Source: Mucilaginibacter achroorhodeus (GTDB taxonomy: Bacteria > Bacteroidota > Bacteroidia > Sphingobacteriales > Sphingobacteriaceae). Taken from it: 64,000 bases of DNA. Shown here piece after piece: positions 52,011-61,321 of this stretch. Position 1 is the first letter of the stretch; each line of letters starts with the position of its first letter. The DNA lies in the NCBI RefSeq assembly GCF_007846095.1, contig NZ_VOEI01000002.1, forward strand, positions 310,001 through 374,000, read 5' to 3'. The notes below the pieces were generated by a model. It was given only the letters and a program-made list of their open reading frames with translations, did no database searches and was not told the DNA's origin. Made by a program: the position numbers and the translations under genes.

Positions 52011-55000
52011 TTAATTAAAGATGTACCTGATACCGATCTGAGCTTGCCATCTTGACGCTTGAGACACACCGTTACCAAATGAGTTGGTAAGAGGGATCTG
52101 GTTAGTGTTGTCAAAGTAAGGGAAAGAGTAAGTAGGTCTGCCGGTTGCAGCATCAACACCTTTGTAAGTTAACAAGGTAGTACGGTTTACAAATTTGAAG
52201 TTACCCCATGCTGAGTTTAGGAAGTTACCTAAGTTGATGATGTTGAATTCAAACTGTAGTGTGTTTTTAACCTTGCCGGTTGTTTGATAAAGATCCTGAG
52301 TGAAGTTAAAGTTTACCAAATGGAAGTAAGGTAACACTAAACCATTACGCTCAGCATATTTACCTCTGCGTTTGCTTAAGTATGGATCTTGATTTATGTA
52401 AGCATCTAACTGACCGTAAGTTTGAGCAATGGTACGGGTATCTGATGCATTATCTTTCACCAATACAATATCATTAGCATTCTTAGGAACGTAGATCAGG
52501 TCATTGCTGGTTTGTCCGTCGCCGTTAACATCACCGCTGTATACATAAGAAGCAACACCATTGTTAGCAGCTTCGTAAGTTAAACCAACAGAAGTTGTTA
52601 AGTGGTTTAAGTATTGCTTGCGGTATGATGCTGATGCAATGATACGGTTTGGCTGATAGAAGTTAGAATAAGAAGTAACATCAGCGTTAGGGTCACCTGA
52701 TACTGAACGGTCTCTCCAGGTTGATTGTGCAATAGAACCACCATCATTAACCGAACGGCTATCAGAGTAGGTATAAGCTAAGCTGAAGTAGAATTCTTTA
52801 AAGGTGCGTTGTAACTGACCTGTAATACTATAAGTATAACCTTTATTGGTATTCTTAAGCAAAATAGCGTCAGTAATGTTAGGGTTAGCAGCAGTGTTAC
52901 CGTTGGCACCATTAGCAAGTGTAATTGCAGGGTAAACAGTTGTATTGCTGTAACGCACACGGTTATCGCTACCAACAAACGCAGTACCGGTTGATGGCAA
53001 TGCAACGTTTTGGTAATAAACCGCATTGATATCTTTAGAGTAAATACCCTCTAAAGTACCGATGAAACCGAAAGGTAATTTTTGGTCGACCGCTACGTTT
53101 GCTCTGAAGTTTGATGGGAACTTGAAGTTCTTATCGCTGATAGCCAGGTTGTACTGAGTGTTTGCAGCAGCGCCCTGTGGCCTGTTTGCATTAACATCAG
53201 GATTGAAGGCTAAACGAGGATCTGTGGCAGTAACACCAGCCTGACCAGGTACCAAGGTATATGAACCAAATTGAACACCGTTGTTGCTGGCCTGGTTAGA
53301 GATGTATACATAAGGTACCGGACCGGTAAATATACCAACACCACCACGTAATTGAGTGGTACCTTGTCCATTAACATCCCAGTTGTAACCAACACGTGGA
53401 GAAAGCTGAACACGGGTTTTAGGATACTGAGAGGTATTAACCTGGTAGCCATCTCTAAAGCCTGTTAAAGCAGCAGCATTTGAGTTGAAATCGCTTTGGG
53501 TGTTATAAACCGGAAGATCTGCACGTAAACCGTAAGTCAACTTAAAGTTGTCGTTTACCTGCCATTTATCCTGCACATATAAACCAATAGTGTAAGCTTT
53601 TACATAAGCAAACGGGAACGAGCCATCAGCCAAAGCAGAATATTGGTATGCATAACGTGCCGCATTTGTAGCGCCAGTATTAGCAGACGCATAAAAATCT
53701 GCTAAGCTGTTAAAGCGATATAAACCGTTGTAATTAGGTGCAAAGCCGTTTTTAAATTTGTTGAACTCATTTTGCGTACCAATGTTGATCTCGTGTTTAC
53801 CGGCAAATATGGTAAAGTTATCACTCAATTGGTAAGTATCGGTATTTAACAAGTTATTAGCAGTGAAAGGCTCATAACCAAATGAGGTTAATGTACCTGT
53901 ACCCTGTGGGTTCAAGATATCAACCAACGGGAAAGCGCCGCCACCTGGTGATTGACGGAAATCGCGTAGCGCCTGGTAACCTAAAGTTAGTTTGTTGGCA
54001 AACTTGTCGCTAATGCGGGTATTTAACTCTACTATACCAATATTAAAGTTGTTATTGATAGTATAGTAAGAAGAGAAGAACGGCAAGCCGGTAAGGCCAG
54101 GGCTACGACTACCTTGAGCACCAGAGCTGCTTGGAGGTACATCACGGAAAGATTTCAGATAAAAATACTTCACTGATAAAGTGTTGTTTTTATCGATGTT
54201 CCAATCCAATTTAGCGGTGATCTTATCTGATTGTGTACGCAATTGGTAATTTTCAAAAGCTCCCGGATCATAATTGTACTTAGTTTTTAAGAAGTTGCTA
54301 AGTGTAGTAAGATCATCATAAGATGCTTGCGAGATACTACCGCCAGAGTTTTGACCTGCACGTGCTGCTGTATAGGCCGTTGCAGGGTCTTTAATACGCT
54401 CTTGCTCACCAGAGATAAAGAAGAACAATTTATTTTTGATAATAGGGCCACCTAAACTGATACCGCGTTGGTTGTAGCTGATCTGTGGCTTAGCAACCTC
54501 GGCAGTCATAGCTTTTAAACCAACCAAGCCTGCAGAACGGATGTAGGTGTAAGCAGTACCTTTAAACTCGTTAGTACCTGATTTGGTTACGGTGTTGATA
54601 CCTGTACCTGCGAAACGACCCTGGGTTACGTCAAACGGAGACACAGAAACCTGGATCTGCTCAATCGCGTCAAGTGAAATAGGCTGTGAGTTTGCCTGGC
54701 CACCTAATGTGTTCGATAGACCGAAAGAGTTGTTAAACAATGCACCGTCAACAGTTAAGTTGTTACCATTACCGTTACGACCGCCAAAGCTGTTACCTGC
54801 ACCGTTAGTATTAGCGGTTGGTGTTAATTTGGTGTAATCGTAAATAGACCTGCTGATGGTTGGTAAACGATCGATCTGTGCGCGTGTAACGATCTCTTGG
54901 GAACCGGTACGTGAGTTGTTTATTACCTTGTTTTGCGTGCTGGTTACAGTAACCTCGCTTAGCTGTGTGCTGGTTGGTAATAATTTAACATCGATCTTAA

Positions 55001-55301
55001 ACTCCTGACCCAAAGAAAGCGTAATGTTTTGCTGGGTGTTTGGGTTGAAACCGATGAATTTAAAACTTACTGTGTACGGACCACCAACACGTAGGTTGGG
55101 TAAGTTGTACCTACCATCGGCACGTGTAACAGTTCCGTAATTAGTACCTGTAGGGCCATGAAGAGCCTGTACAGTTACTCCGGGAAGTGGAAGGCCTTTT
55201 TCGTCTACCACCGTGCCCGACATGCTACTTGTTGTTACCTGTGCAAAAGTGGCAACAGTAGCAAACAAGAACATAATTGCGAGAAGTAAATGTTTTCTCA
55301 T
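52011..55301 (-). CDS. TonB-dependent receptor with N-terminal CarboxypepD-like domain
   Basis: A 1096-residue outer-membrane receptor. Signal peptide ends near ATVATFAQ (residue 21). A CarboxypepD_reg-like beta domain follows (SMSGTVVDEKGLPLPGVTVQ), then plug (SRSIYDYTKLTPTANTNGAG, VTQGRFAGTGINTVTKSGTN) and a long barrel ending in IGIRYIFN. It has no STN domain, so it does not signal through FecR. The sequence belongs to the OmpA-related or 'oar-like' TonB receptor class rather than SusC. The NHL lipoprotein gene follows in the same unit. Substrate unknown. Confidence 0.92.
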   Translation of the reverse strand: MRKHLLLAIMFLFATVATFAQVTTSSMSGTVVDEKGLPLPGVTVQALHGPTGTNYGTVTRADGRYNLPNLRVGGPYTVSFKFIGFNPNTQQNITLSLGQEFKIDVKLLPTSTQLSEVTVTSTQNKVINNSRTGSQEIVTRAQIDRLPTISRSIYDYTKLTPTANTNGAGNSFGGRNGNGNNLTVDGALFNNSFGLSNTLGGQANSQPISLDAIEQIQVSVSPFDVTQGRFAGTGINTVTKSGTNEFKGTAYTYIRSAGLVGLKAMTAEVAKPQISYNQRGISLGGPIIKNKLFFFISGEQERIKDPATAYTAARAGQNSGGSISQASYDDLTTLSNFLKTKYNYDPGAFENYQLRTQSDKITAKLDWNIDKNNTLSVKYFYLKSFRDVPPSSSGAQGSRSPGLTGLPFFSSYYTINNNFNIGIVELNTRISDKFANKLTLGYQALRDFRQSPGGGAFPLVDILNPQGTGTLTSFGYEPFTANNLLNTDTYQLSDNFTIFAGKHEINIGTQNEFNKFKNGFAPNYNGLYRFNSLADFYASANTGATNAARYAYQYSALADGSFPFAYVKAYTIGLYVQDKWQVNDNFKLTYGLRADLPVYNTQSDFNSNAAALTGFRDGYQVNTSQYPKTRVQLSPRVGYNWDVNGQGTTQLRGGVGIFTGPVPYVYISNQASNNGVQFGSYTLVPGQAGVTATDPRLAFNPDVNANRPQGAAANTQYNLAISDKNFKFPSNFRANVAVDQKLPFGFIGTLEGIYSKDINAVYYQNVALPSTGTAFVGSDNRVRYSNTTVYPAITLANGANGNTAANPNITDAILLKNTNKGYTYSITGQLQRTFKEFYFSLAYTYSDSRSVNDGGSIAQSTWRDRSVSGDPNADVTSYSNFYQPNRIIASASYRKQYLNHLTTSVGLTYEAANNGVASYVYSGDVNGDGQTSNDLIYVPKNANDIVLVKDNASDTRTIAQTYGQLDAYINQDPYLSKRRGKYAERNGLVLPYFHLVNFNFTQDLYQTTGKVKNTLQFEFNIINLGNFLNSAWGNFKFVNRTTLLTYKGVDAATGRPTYSFPYFDNTNQIPLTNSFGNGVSQASRWQAQIGIRYIFN

Positions 55302-55635
55302 ACTTTGTTTTTTGTGTTTAACCGTTAAGTGAATTAATCAATATGTGATTTAATGCCGCAAAGATAAATAACAAAGGACGTTAGTATATTAAGTTAATGT
55401 TAAGAATACAAGGATATTTTTCAACACTTTACGCCCAATTTTAATAGAAAATGAAAATTTAATGAACTTTTAGAATGAGGTTTGCATTGCTAAAGTCATT
55501 TTGTTCAGTAAATATTAATCATTTACTCAATTAGTCCTATATTTTCGCCGCCAATTAGCTAAGCAGTGCAATTTTTCAATTACGCAGGTTTTATTTAGCT
55601 TTGGCATTCCAAAATCATAAAAGATACATACTAAT
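55302..55635. other. Divergent promoter region between receptor and lpdA
   Basis: A 334-base gap with no ORF. TATCTTTG on the minus strand (complement of 55359-55366) is a -7 box for the receptor, 57 bases before its ATG. TAGCTTTG at 55596-55603 is a -7 box for lpdA, 32 bases before its ATG. Between them is A/T-rich sequence with no obvious repeat. Confidence 0.55.
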
Positions 55636-57024
55636 ATGGATTACGATTTAATTGTTGTTGGTTCGGGCCCGGGCGGTTATGTTGCTGCTATTCGCGCATC
55701 TCAACTGGGTTTAAAAACCGCTATTGTAGAAAAAGAATCACTTGGGGGAATTTGCCTTAACTGGGGTTGTATCCCTACCAAGGCTTTGTTAAAAAGTGCC
55801 CAGGTTTTTGAATATTTAAATCATGCCTCCGATTATGGTATAAAAACCAATGGCGGCGAAGTTGATTTTGAAGCCGTTATTAAACGTAGTCGTGGTGTTG
55901 CCGATGGCATGAGCAAAGGTGTTCAGTTCCTGATGAAAAAGAATAAGATCGATGTAATCATGGGTTTTGGCACACTTAAAGCAAAAGACACCGTTTCTGT
56001 AAAAAGCAATGATGGAGCTACTAAAGACTTTAAAGCCAAAAACATCATCATAGCTACAGGCGGACGCTCCCGCGAGTTACCTAATCTGAAACAGGATGGT
56101 AAAAAAGTAATTGGTTACCGCCAGGCGATGGTATTGCCACAACAGCCTAAATCAATGGTTGTAGTAGGTTCAGGTGCAATTGGTATCGAGTTCGCATATT
56201 TCTACAACTCAATAGGTACCAAAGTTACCGTAGTTGAGTACCTTGATAATATCGTTCCGTTAGAGGATGAAGAAGTGTCTAAAGCACTTTTGCGTTCACT
56301 AAAGAAACAAGGCGTTAACGTAATGACAGGCTCTACCGTTGAGTCGGTTGATACAAATGGCGAAGGTTGCCGTGTAAATGTAAAAACCGCTAACGGTAAC
56401 GAAGTTCTTGAAACAGAGATTGTATTATCGGCAGTTGGTATTTCTACAAATATTGAAGGCATAGGCCTTGAGCAGGTTGGCGTTAAAACTGATAAAGGCA
56501 AAGTTTTGGTTGATGACTTCTACAAAACCAACATCGATGGTGTTTACGCTATCGGTGATATTGTAAAAGGCCAGGCTTTGGCACACGTAGCATCGGCAGA
56601 AGGTATCATCTGCGTGGAGAAAATAGCCGGTCAACACCCGGAACCTTTAGATTATAATAACATCCCTGGCTGTACTTACTGCTCACCTGAAGTTGCTTCT
56701 GTCGGCTATACCGAAAAAGCGGCTAAAGAAGCGGGTTACGAGATAAAAGTAGGTAAATTCCCATTCTCGGCATCTGGTAAAGCAAGCGCAGCTGGCGCTA
56801 AAGATGGCTTTGTTAAAGTTATCTTCGATGCTAAATATGGCGAGTTCCTTGGTGCGCACATGATAGGCTACAACGTTACTGAAATGATCGCTGAGGTTGT
56901 TACAGCCCGCAAACTGGAAACTACCGGTCACGAGATCATCAAATCAGTACACCCTCACCCTACAATGAGCGAAGCCGTAATGGAAGCTGCGGCCGATGCA
57001 TATGGAGAAGTGATCCATTTGTAA
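55636..57024 (+). CDS. lpdA: Dihydrolipoyl dehydrogenase (E3)
   Basis: A 462-residue flavoprotein. The FAD motif is VVGSGPGGYVAAIRASQLG, the redox disulfide is Cys40/Cys45 in GGICLNWGCIPTKA, the NAD motif is VVVGSGAIGIEFAYFYNSIG, and the C-terminal His441/Glu446 lie in HPHPTMSEAV. It reoxidises dihydrolipoamide of the 2-oxoacid dehydrogenase and glycine-cleavage complexes with NAD. No E1/E2 genes are adjacent. Standard length, intact. Confidence 0.96.
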   Translation: MDYDLIVVGSGPGGYVAAIRASQLGLKTAIVEKESLGGICLNWGCIPTKALLKSAQVFEYLNHASDYGIKTNGGEVDFEAVIKRSRGVADGMSKGVQFLMKKNKIDVIMGFGTLKAKDTVSVKSNDGATKDFKAKNIIIATGGRSRELPNLKQDGKKVIGYRQAMVLPQQPKSMVVVGSGAIGIEFAYFYNSIGTKVTVVEYLDNIVPLEDEEVSKALLRSLKKQGVNVMTGSTVESVDTNGEGCRVNVKTANGNEVLETEIVLSAVGISTNIEGIGLEQVGVKTDKGKVLVDDFYKTNIDGVYAIGDIVKGQALAHVASAEGIICVEKIAGQHPEPLDYNNIPGCTYCSPEVASVGYTEKAAKEAGYEIKVGKFPFSASGKASAAGAKDGFVKVIFDAKYGEFLGAHMIGYNVTEMIAEVVTARKLETTGHEIIKSVHPHPTMSEAVMEAAADAYGEVIHL

Positions 57025-57043
57025 TAGAATGGTGCAACATATT

Positions 57044-57080
57044 AAAGCCTCCTTGTTTGACAAGGAGGCTTTTCTTTTTT
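57044..57080 (+). terminator. Terminator after lpdA
   Basis: AAAGCCTCCTTG and CAAGGAGGCTTT pair perfectly around TTTGA, followed by TCTTTTTT. Confidence 0.9.
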
Positions 57081-57097
57081 AAAGGCATTGCATCAAA

Positions 57098-57133
57098 AAA
57101 GCAGGCAATGTGAATAACACAATGCCTGCTTTA
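57098..57133 (-). terminator. Terminator after the carboxylesterase
   Basis: AAAGCAGGCA and TGCCTGCTTT form the outer stem and TGTG/CACA an inner one. On the minus strand a TTTTTTGATG run follows. Confidence 0.75.
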
Positions 57134-57152
57134 AAACTTTAAATTCTTAAGG

Positions 57153-58784
57153 TTACTTAGTATATTCCTTATCTAAAAATGTATAACGGGCTTTTTCCTG
57201 CGCGCTTTCTTTAACAGGTTTTGCTATCACGTTGATGTCAATAAATGATGCCGGGCTGCCTTTGATGTTCGCATTCCATTTAGGCAAACCCTTGCCATTA
57301 GGATTGCCGGTTTTGATGAAATTAGCAAAATAGCTTTCCATTGTTTCTGATACTTTGTAATCTTCGGGTGTCCAGGCGTAAGTTTTGTTGGTAGCGAGGT
57401 TCCCCATCGCGTACTCTATTTCTGAAGCGTGTGCGGCACCATTGTACGGAGCAGGTTGTTTGGGCGCTTCAGGCTTTTTGCCTTCATCTTTGATAATACC
57501 ACCAGCAAGCCCTTGTTTTGCATTACCCATCGCAGCTGTCATAGGTGGGCGCGGTTTAGAGAACAGGTAACGATAAACAGGTTTGCCGCCTGTTTCCGCA
57601 TGTGCATCAGCCCATTTCCAGGTACTATATGATATGAAGCGGTCGCTGGCCAGTTCTGTAGCCGATTTAATTACTTCCTTCTGTGTATTGCCGGGATATA
57701 GCTTCAAAACCTCATCAGCTTTTTCACCGTACAGGCTTTTGACTTTTTTAGCATAATTTTCCGGCGTAGGTGCTTCGCCCCACATCAATGCCTGGTAAGG
57801 TATTTCTGCGTTATTCCAACCTACTAAAAGCGGCACTTTAGCTTGCTCACCCGCTTCCAACGTCTCAATTGGCTTTTTAGTGAAAAAATATCCATCGATG
57901 GCCGCTGCTACAACATTTTGCACACCAGGTTTTGATGCCATTTCAAGCAACTGGTCGGCAGGTATTGCGCGCAGATCTGAAAGCGATTTGGCGCCAACTT
58001 GTCCCATAAATTTAACACCGTTCTCTTCGGCAACTTTAAGTGGCACGCCAGGTAACGTTGGCGCGATCATGGCGCCGCTTTCACCGATGGCTCCGTTGAT
58101 CAGATCTTTTGATAAAGAAGAAACCATTTGTGCCGATACCGATATAGAGCCAGCCGACTCACCTGCTATAGTAACACGTTTAGGATCGCCGCCAAATGCT
58201 GCAATGTTAGCCTGTACCCAACGCAGCGCTGCGTTTTGATCTAAAAGTCCGTAGTTCCCGGAGGCATTATGTTTTGATTCTTTGGTCAGCTCAGGATGTG
58301 CCAAAAAGCCAAACACACCTAATCGGTAGTTTACGGTGAGTGCAATTATACCGCGTTTGGCCATGCTTTCACCATCGTATCTCGCCTCTGAACCATCTCC
58401 CGCTACAAAACCACCACCGTAAAAGTAAACTAATACGGGCAGTTTAGCTTTAGGCTTGCCTGCAGGCACCCAAACATTAAGATAAAGACAATCCTCGCTC
58501 ATACCAGCCGAGCGAAAACCCATATCACCGAATACCTTTTTCTGCATGCCATTATAGCCAAATGCGTCACATTTTCTTACGCCTGTCCAGTTATTTACTG
58601 GTTGAGGTTCTTTCCACCTTAGTTCACCTATCGGCGGCTGGGCAAATGGTATTCCTTTAAAACTGCTTACCCCGGATTTTTCGGTTACGCCCTCAACTGT
58701 GCCGTTAACCGTTTTAACCTGCATTTGTGCATAAGCCCCAAGGCAGGCACTTTGCAGCAATAGCAGATACAATAGTTTTTTCAT
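57153..58784 (-). CDS. Exported type B carboxylesterase/lipase
   Basis: A 543-residue alpha/beta hydrolase with a signal peptide (SACLGAYAQ, cut ~20). The carboxylesterase B features are FKGIPFAQPPIGELRWKEPQ, EDCLYLNVWVP, the oxyanion hole GGGF (near 123-126), and nucleophile Ser210 in GESAGSISV. A Glu near WGEAPTP and a His in GAAHASEIEY are candidates for the other catalytic residues. It cleaves carboxylic esters in the periplasm or outside; natural substrate unknown. Monocistronic. Confidence 0.9.
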   Translation of the reverse strand: MKKLLYLLLLQSACLGAYAQMQVKTVNGTVEGVTEKSGVSSFKGIPFAQPPIGELRWKEPQPVNNWTGVRKCDAFGYNGMQKKVFGDMGFRSAGMSEDCLYLNVWVPAGKPKAKLPVLVYFYGGGFVAGDGSEARYDGESMAKRGIIALTVNYRLGVFGFLAHPELTKESKHNASGNYGLLDQNAALRWVQANIAAFGGDPKRVTIAGESAGSISVSAQMVSSLSKDLINGAIGESGAMIAPTLPGVPLKVAEENGVKFMGQVGAKSLSDLRAIPADQLLEMASKPGVQNVVAAAIDGYFFTKKPIETLEAGEQAKVPLLVGWNNAEIPYQALMWGEAPTPENYAKKVKSLYGEKADEVLKLYPGNTQKEVIKSATELASDRFISYSTWKWADAHAETGGKPVYRYLFSKPRPPMTAAMGNAKQGLAGGIIKDEGKKPEAPKQPAPYNGAAHASEIEYAMGNLATNKTYAWTPEDYKVSETMESYFANFIKTGNPNGKGLPKWNANIKGSPASFIDINVIAKPVKESAQEKARYTFLDKEYTK

Positions 58785-58889
58785 GGTTTTATGTTATAAT
58801 TGGTTATTGTTGGATTGCTGAATGTAGCTAAAATATATTCAGCATCAAACATCATTATGTCTTTGTGACACAATTAATCTAAAACAGCT

Positions 58890-59171
58890 ATGAAACCAAC
58901 AATAGTGATCGAATATTGCCCAAAGTGTAACTGGATGTTGAGAGCTGCATACATGGCCCAGGAACTTCTAACCACTTTTACAGATGATGTTTACGGAGTA
59001 ACGCTGCAACCGAGCGAAACATCAGGTAAGTACAATATAAGTGTTAACGAAAATGTAATTTTTGATCGTAAGGAACAGGGCCGTTTCCCTGAGATAAAAG
59101 AATTGAAGCAATTGGTGCGTGATGTAGTGGCGCCTGAAAAGGGCCTTGGACATAGCGATAGAGGGCAATAA
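58890..59171 (+). CDS. SelT/SelW/SelH (Rdx) family protein
   Basis: A 93-residue thioredoxin-like protein. IVIEYCPKCNWMLRAAYMAQ has the CxxC at Cys10/Cys13, where animal members carry selenocysteine in the second position; here both are Cys. The ISVNENVIFDRKEQGRFPEI segment and the following helix are the family C-terminus. Likely a small redox protein of the cytoplasm. It lies 66 bases before the Rrf2 gene on the same strand. Confidence 0.9.
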   Translation: MKPTIVIEYCPKCNWMLRAAYMAQELLTTFTDDVYGVTLQPSETSGKYNISVNENVIFDRKEQGRFPEIKELKQLVRDVVAPEKGLGHSDRGQ

Positions 59172-59212
59172 ATTACTATGCCTGCATATTATGTCGTCCA
59201 AATTTGTTTGTT

Positions 59213-59220
59213 TACATTTG
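59213..59220 (+). promoter_or_regulatory. -7 promoter box of the Rrf2 gene
   Basis: TACATTTG matches TAnnTTTG exactly and ends 17 bases before the ATG at 59238. This gives the regulator its own promoter apart from the SelW-like gene. Confidence 0.5.
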
Positions 59221-59237
59221 TGCTGTATATTTATTAA

Positions 59238-59675
59238 ATGCTATCCAAAAAGACTAAATACGCCATTAAAGCTTTAGTGGTGATGGGCAAGAACATCGAT
59301 AAACCACCTATGCAGATCTCTAAGATCGCAGAAATGGAGCGCATACCTAAAAAATTTCTTGAACAGATTCTGCTCGACTTACGAAACGCTGGTTATTTAT
59401 ACAGTAAAAAAGGTGCAGGCGGTGGTTACAGTCTCAATAAATCTCCTAAAGACATATTTCTTGTAAGTATTATGCGTATTACCGATGGCCCTATCGCCAT
59501 GGTGCCTTGCGCAAGTTTAAACTTTTACCACAAATGTGATGAGTGTCACCAGGAGCATACATGCGGTATACGTGATGTATTTATCGATGTACGAGATGCC
59601 ACTTTGAAGATCCTCTCTGAAACCAGCATTGCCGATATTATTGATCGAGAGAATTCGCTGATCGTAAAAATGTAA
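59238..59675 (+). CDS. Rrf2 family transcriptional regulator
   Basis: A 145-residue winged-helix regulator. The N-terminal part is LSKKTKYAIKALVVMGKN and the recognition helix MERIPKKFLEQILLDLRNAG, with the wing KKGAGGGYSLNK. Four Cys (91, 100, 103, 109; CASLNFYHKCDECHQEHTCG) are positioned as in Fe-S-cluster-sensing IscR-like members. It probably senses iron-sulfur status, redox or nitrosative stress. Target genes are not identified here; the adjacent SelW-like redox protein is a candidate. Confidence 0.9.
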   Translation: MLSKKTKYAIKALVVMGKNIDKPPMQISKIAEMERIPKKFLEQILLDLRNAGYLYSKKGAGGGYSLNKSPKDIFLVSIMRITDGPIAMVPCASLNFYHKCDECHQEHTCGIRDVFIDVRDATLKILSETSIADIIDRENSLIVKM

Positions 59676-59677
59676 TA

Positions 59678-61189
59678 TCAATCATTCAGTTTATCTGATA
59701 TATTCTTGATAGCTTCATCCAATTTAGCAGCCGACTCCTGCAGGTACGGTTCAACCTGTTCGTAATCCTCGGGTTTGTTCGCGCTGTTCTTCAGGATATC
59801 GATGATACCCAAGATGTTAGTCAAGTGTTTCCGCACCTCGTGCGAATTGATAAAGGCTAATTCTTCTTTTTTAGCGGCAAATAACAATTTTTCGTAATGG
59901 CGCTTTTGTTTTACCGTGCGGTATATTAGCGCAATGGCAATTATAACTAATGCCGCGACTACCACTATAAATATCAGCCAAAGTCGCTCTCTTTCATAAA
60001 TGGCAGCACGCTGGTTATAAGAGCTTTCAGTCTCATCAAGCTTTATCTGAGATGATATACTGCCCACTTGCGTTAATCGGGTATTGTATTCACGCGCTTC
60101 GGCAAGGGCTTTTTTAAAGTTCTCGGAAGCAAAACTTGCACCTTCCTGCTTCTCTGCAATTTGTCCCAGCAGTTCGTAAAGATGCTGCTTTATCTCCGGG
60201 TGGTTGTTTTCCCCATTTGCCTCTAATAAACGTTGAACTATAGTGCGAGACGAATCTAATTGCCCGGCTTGGTAATAGGCGTCAGCAAGGCGCTGATCTT
60301 CCAGGTCACTGTTAGTGTATTGTTTATTTGCCTTAAGATCTTTGATCTGCTTTATGGCAATATCATACCAATGTTGTAGCAGCGATACGTAATATTCTAC
60401 ACGTTTACGGTAAGTAAATATTTTGTAATTTCTATTTTCAGGAGCAAGGAGCTTTTTATAATAAGCTTTTAAAGAATCAAGCTTATTCATTCTAAAATAA
60501 TTCTCAGAGATATTATATAAGATAACACTCGAGAGCATCTTTCTGCCAAGTGTATCACCTTGTATAAGCAACCAGGCCTTATTAAGATAATTGAGCGATT
60601 CCGGATACAAGCCTGATTTATAATAAAGATCTGAGATGTTTATATTTAGTGATGCCTCCCTCCTGTTATCCTTAAACGTAGTTCTCAGTTTACGTACCCG
60701 TATGGTTGCTAAGCGATAATTATAGATAGCGCCAATGTAATCACCTTCATCTGTTTGTATAAAACCAAGATGGCTTAGCAGTTGAAACATCAGGTAATCT
60801 TGTTTCTTGGTTTCTGCCTCCTGTACCGCTTTGGTCATCGCCAGCTCCGCCTGTTTAAGGTTATGGAGTTTATTGTAGGCCATGCTTTTTGCGAATAATA
60901 AGAAAATGTTTTTTTCGGGAAAGTTAAAGCGGTCAAAATACTGGCTTAAGGTATCCTGTACATCATTTAGTTTGGCAGGTTCTGATTGTTGTATGCTTGA
61001 TTTAACAAAAGCAATTAGTCGCTTTTGCTGGGGTAATACATCTTGCTGATTTAGAATATCAGTTAGTGTATCCTTATTTATAGCCCTTTGGCGTATAGGC
61101 ATGGCATTATCCTGCCGCCCGCTTGCAGTTGTAATTAAAAAGGGGAAAGTGCAAAAACTGATAAGAAGAATAAGCCTTTTAAGCATCAA
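59678..61189 (-). CDS. TPR sensor protein ending in a histidine-phosphoacceptor segment without ATPase domain
   Basis: A 503-residue protein with an N-terminal signal/anchor (LILLISFCTFPFLITTASG), a periplasmic TPR array (~40-395), one membrane helix (~401-423, WLIFIVVVAALVIIAIALIY) and a cytoplasmic helix pair. The latter has INSHEVRKHLTNILGIIDIL with His450, resembling the H-box of a histidine kinase, but the chain ends 53 residues later with no HATPase domain. The next gene is on the opposite strand, so no catalytic half is hidden downstream. It may be a phosphorelay acceptor, a scaffold or a degenerate kinase. Full-length family members normally add ~150 residues of ATPase domain. Confidence 0.8.
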   Translation of the reverse strand: MMLKRLILLISFCTFPFLITTASGRQDNAMPIRQRAINKDTLTDILNQQDVLPQQKRLIAFVKSSIQQSEPAKLNDVQDTLSQYFDRFNFPEKNIFLLFAKSMAYNKLHNLKQAELAMTKAVQEAETKKQDYLMFQLLSHLGFIQTDEGDYIGAIYNYRLATIRVRKLRTTFKDNRREASLNINISDLYYKSGLYPESLNYLNKAWLLIQGDTLGRKMLSSVILYNISENYFRMNKLDSLKAYYKKLLAPENRNYKIFTYRKRVEYYVSLLQHWYDIAIKQIKDLKANKQYTNSDLEDQRLADAYYQAGQLDSSRTIVQRLLEANGENNHPEIKQHLYELLGQIAEKQEGASFASENFKKALAEAREYNTRLTQVGSISSQIKLDETESSYNQRAAIYERERLWLIFIVVVAALVIIAIALIYRTVKQKRHYEKLLFAAKKEELAFINSHEVRKHLTNILGIIDILKNSANKPEDYEQVEPYLQESAAKLDEAIKNISDKLND

Positions 61190-61321
61190 CTATAATTTCA
61201 ATAAAAATACGTTTGCCTTTTGTAAAAACAAATAAACTAAGCAAAAGGCAACCTATAATTTTGAATTTTCGTATAACGAAGAAATAATTTAATTTTGCGT
61301 TTATAACACAACCATATCAAC

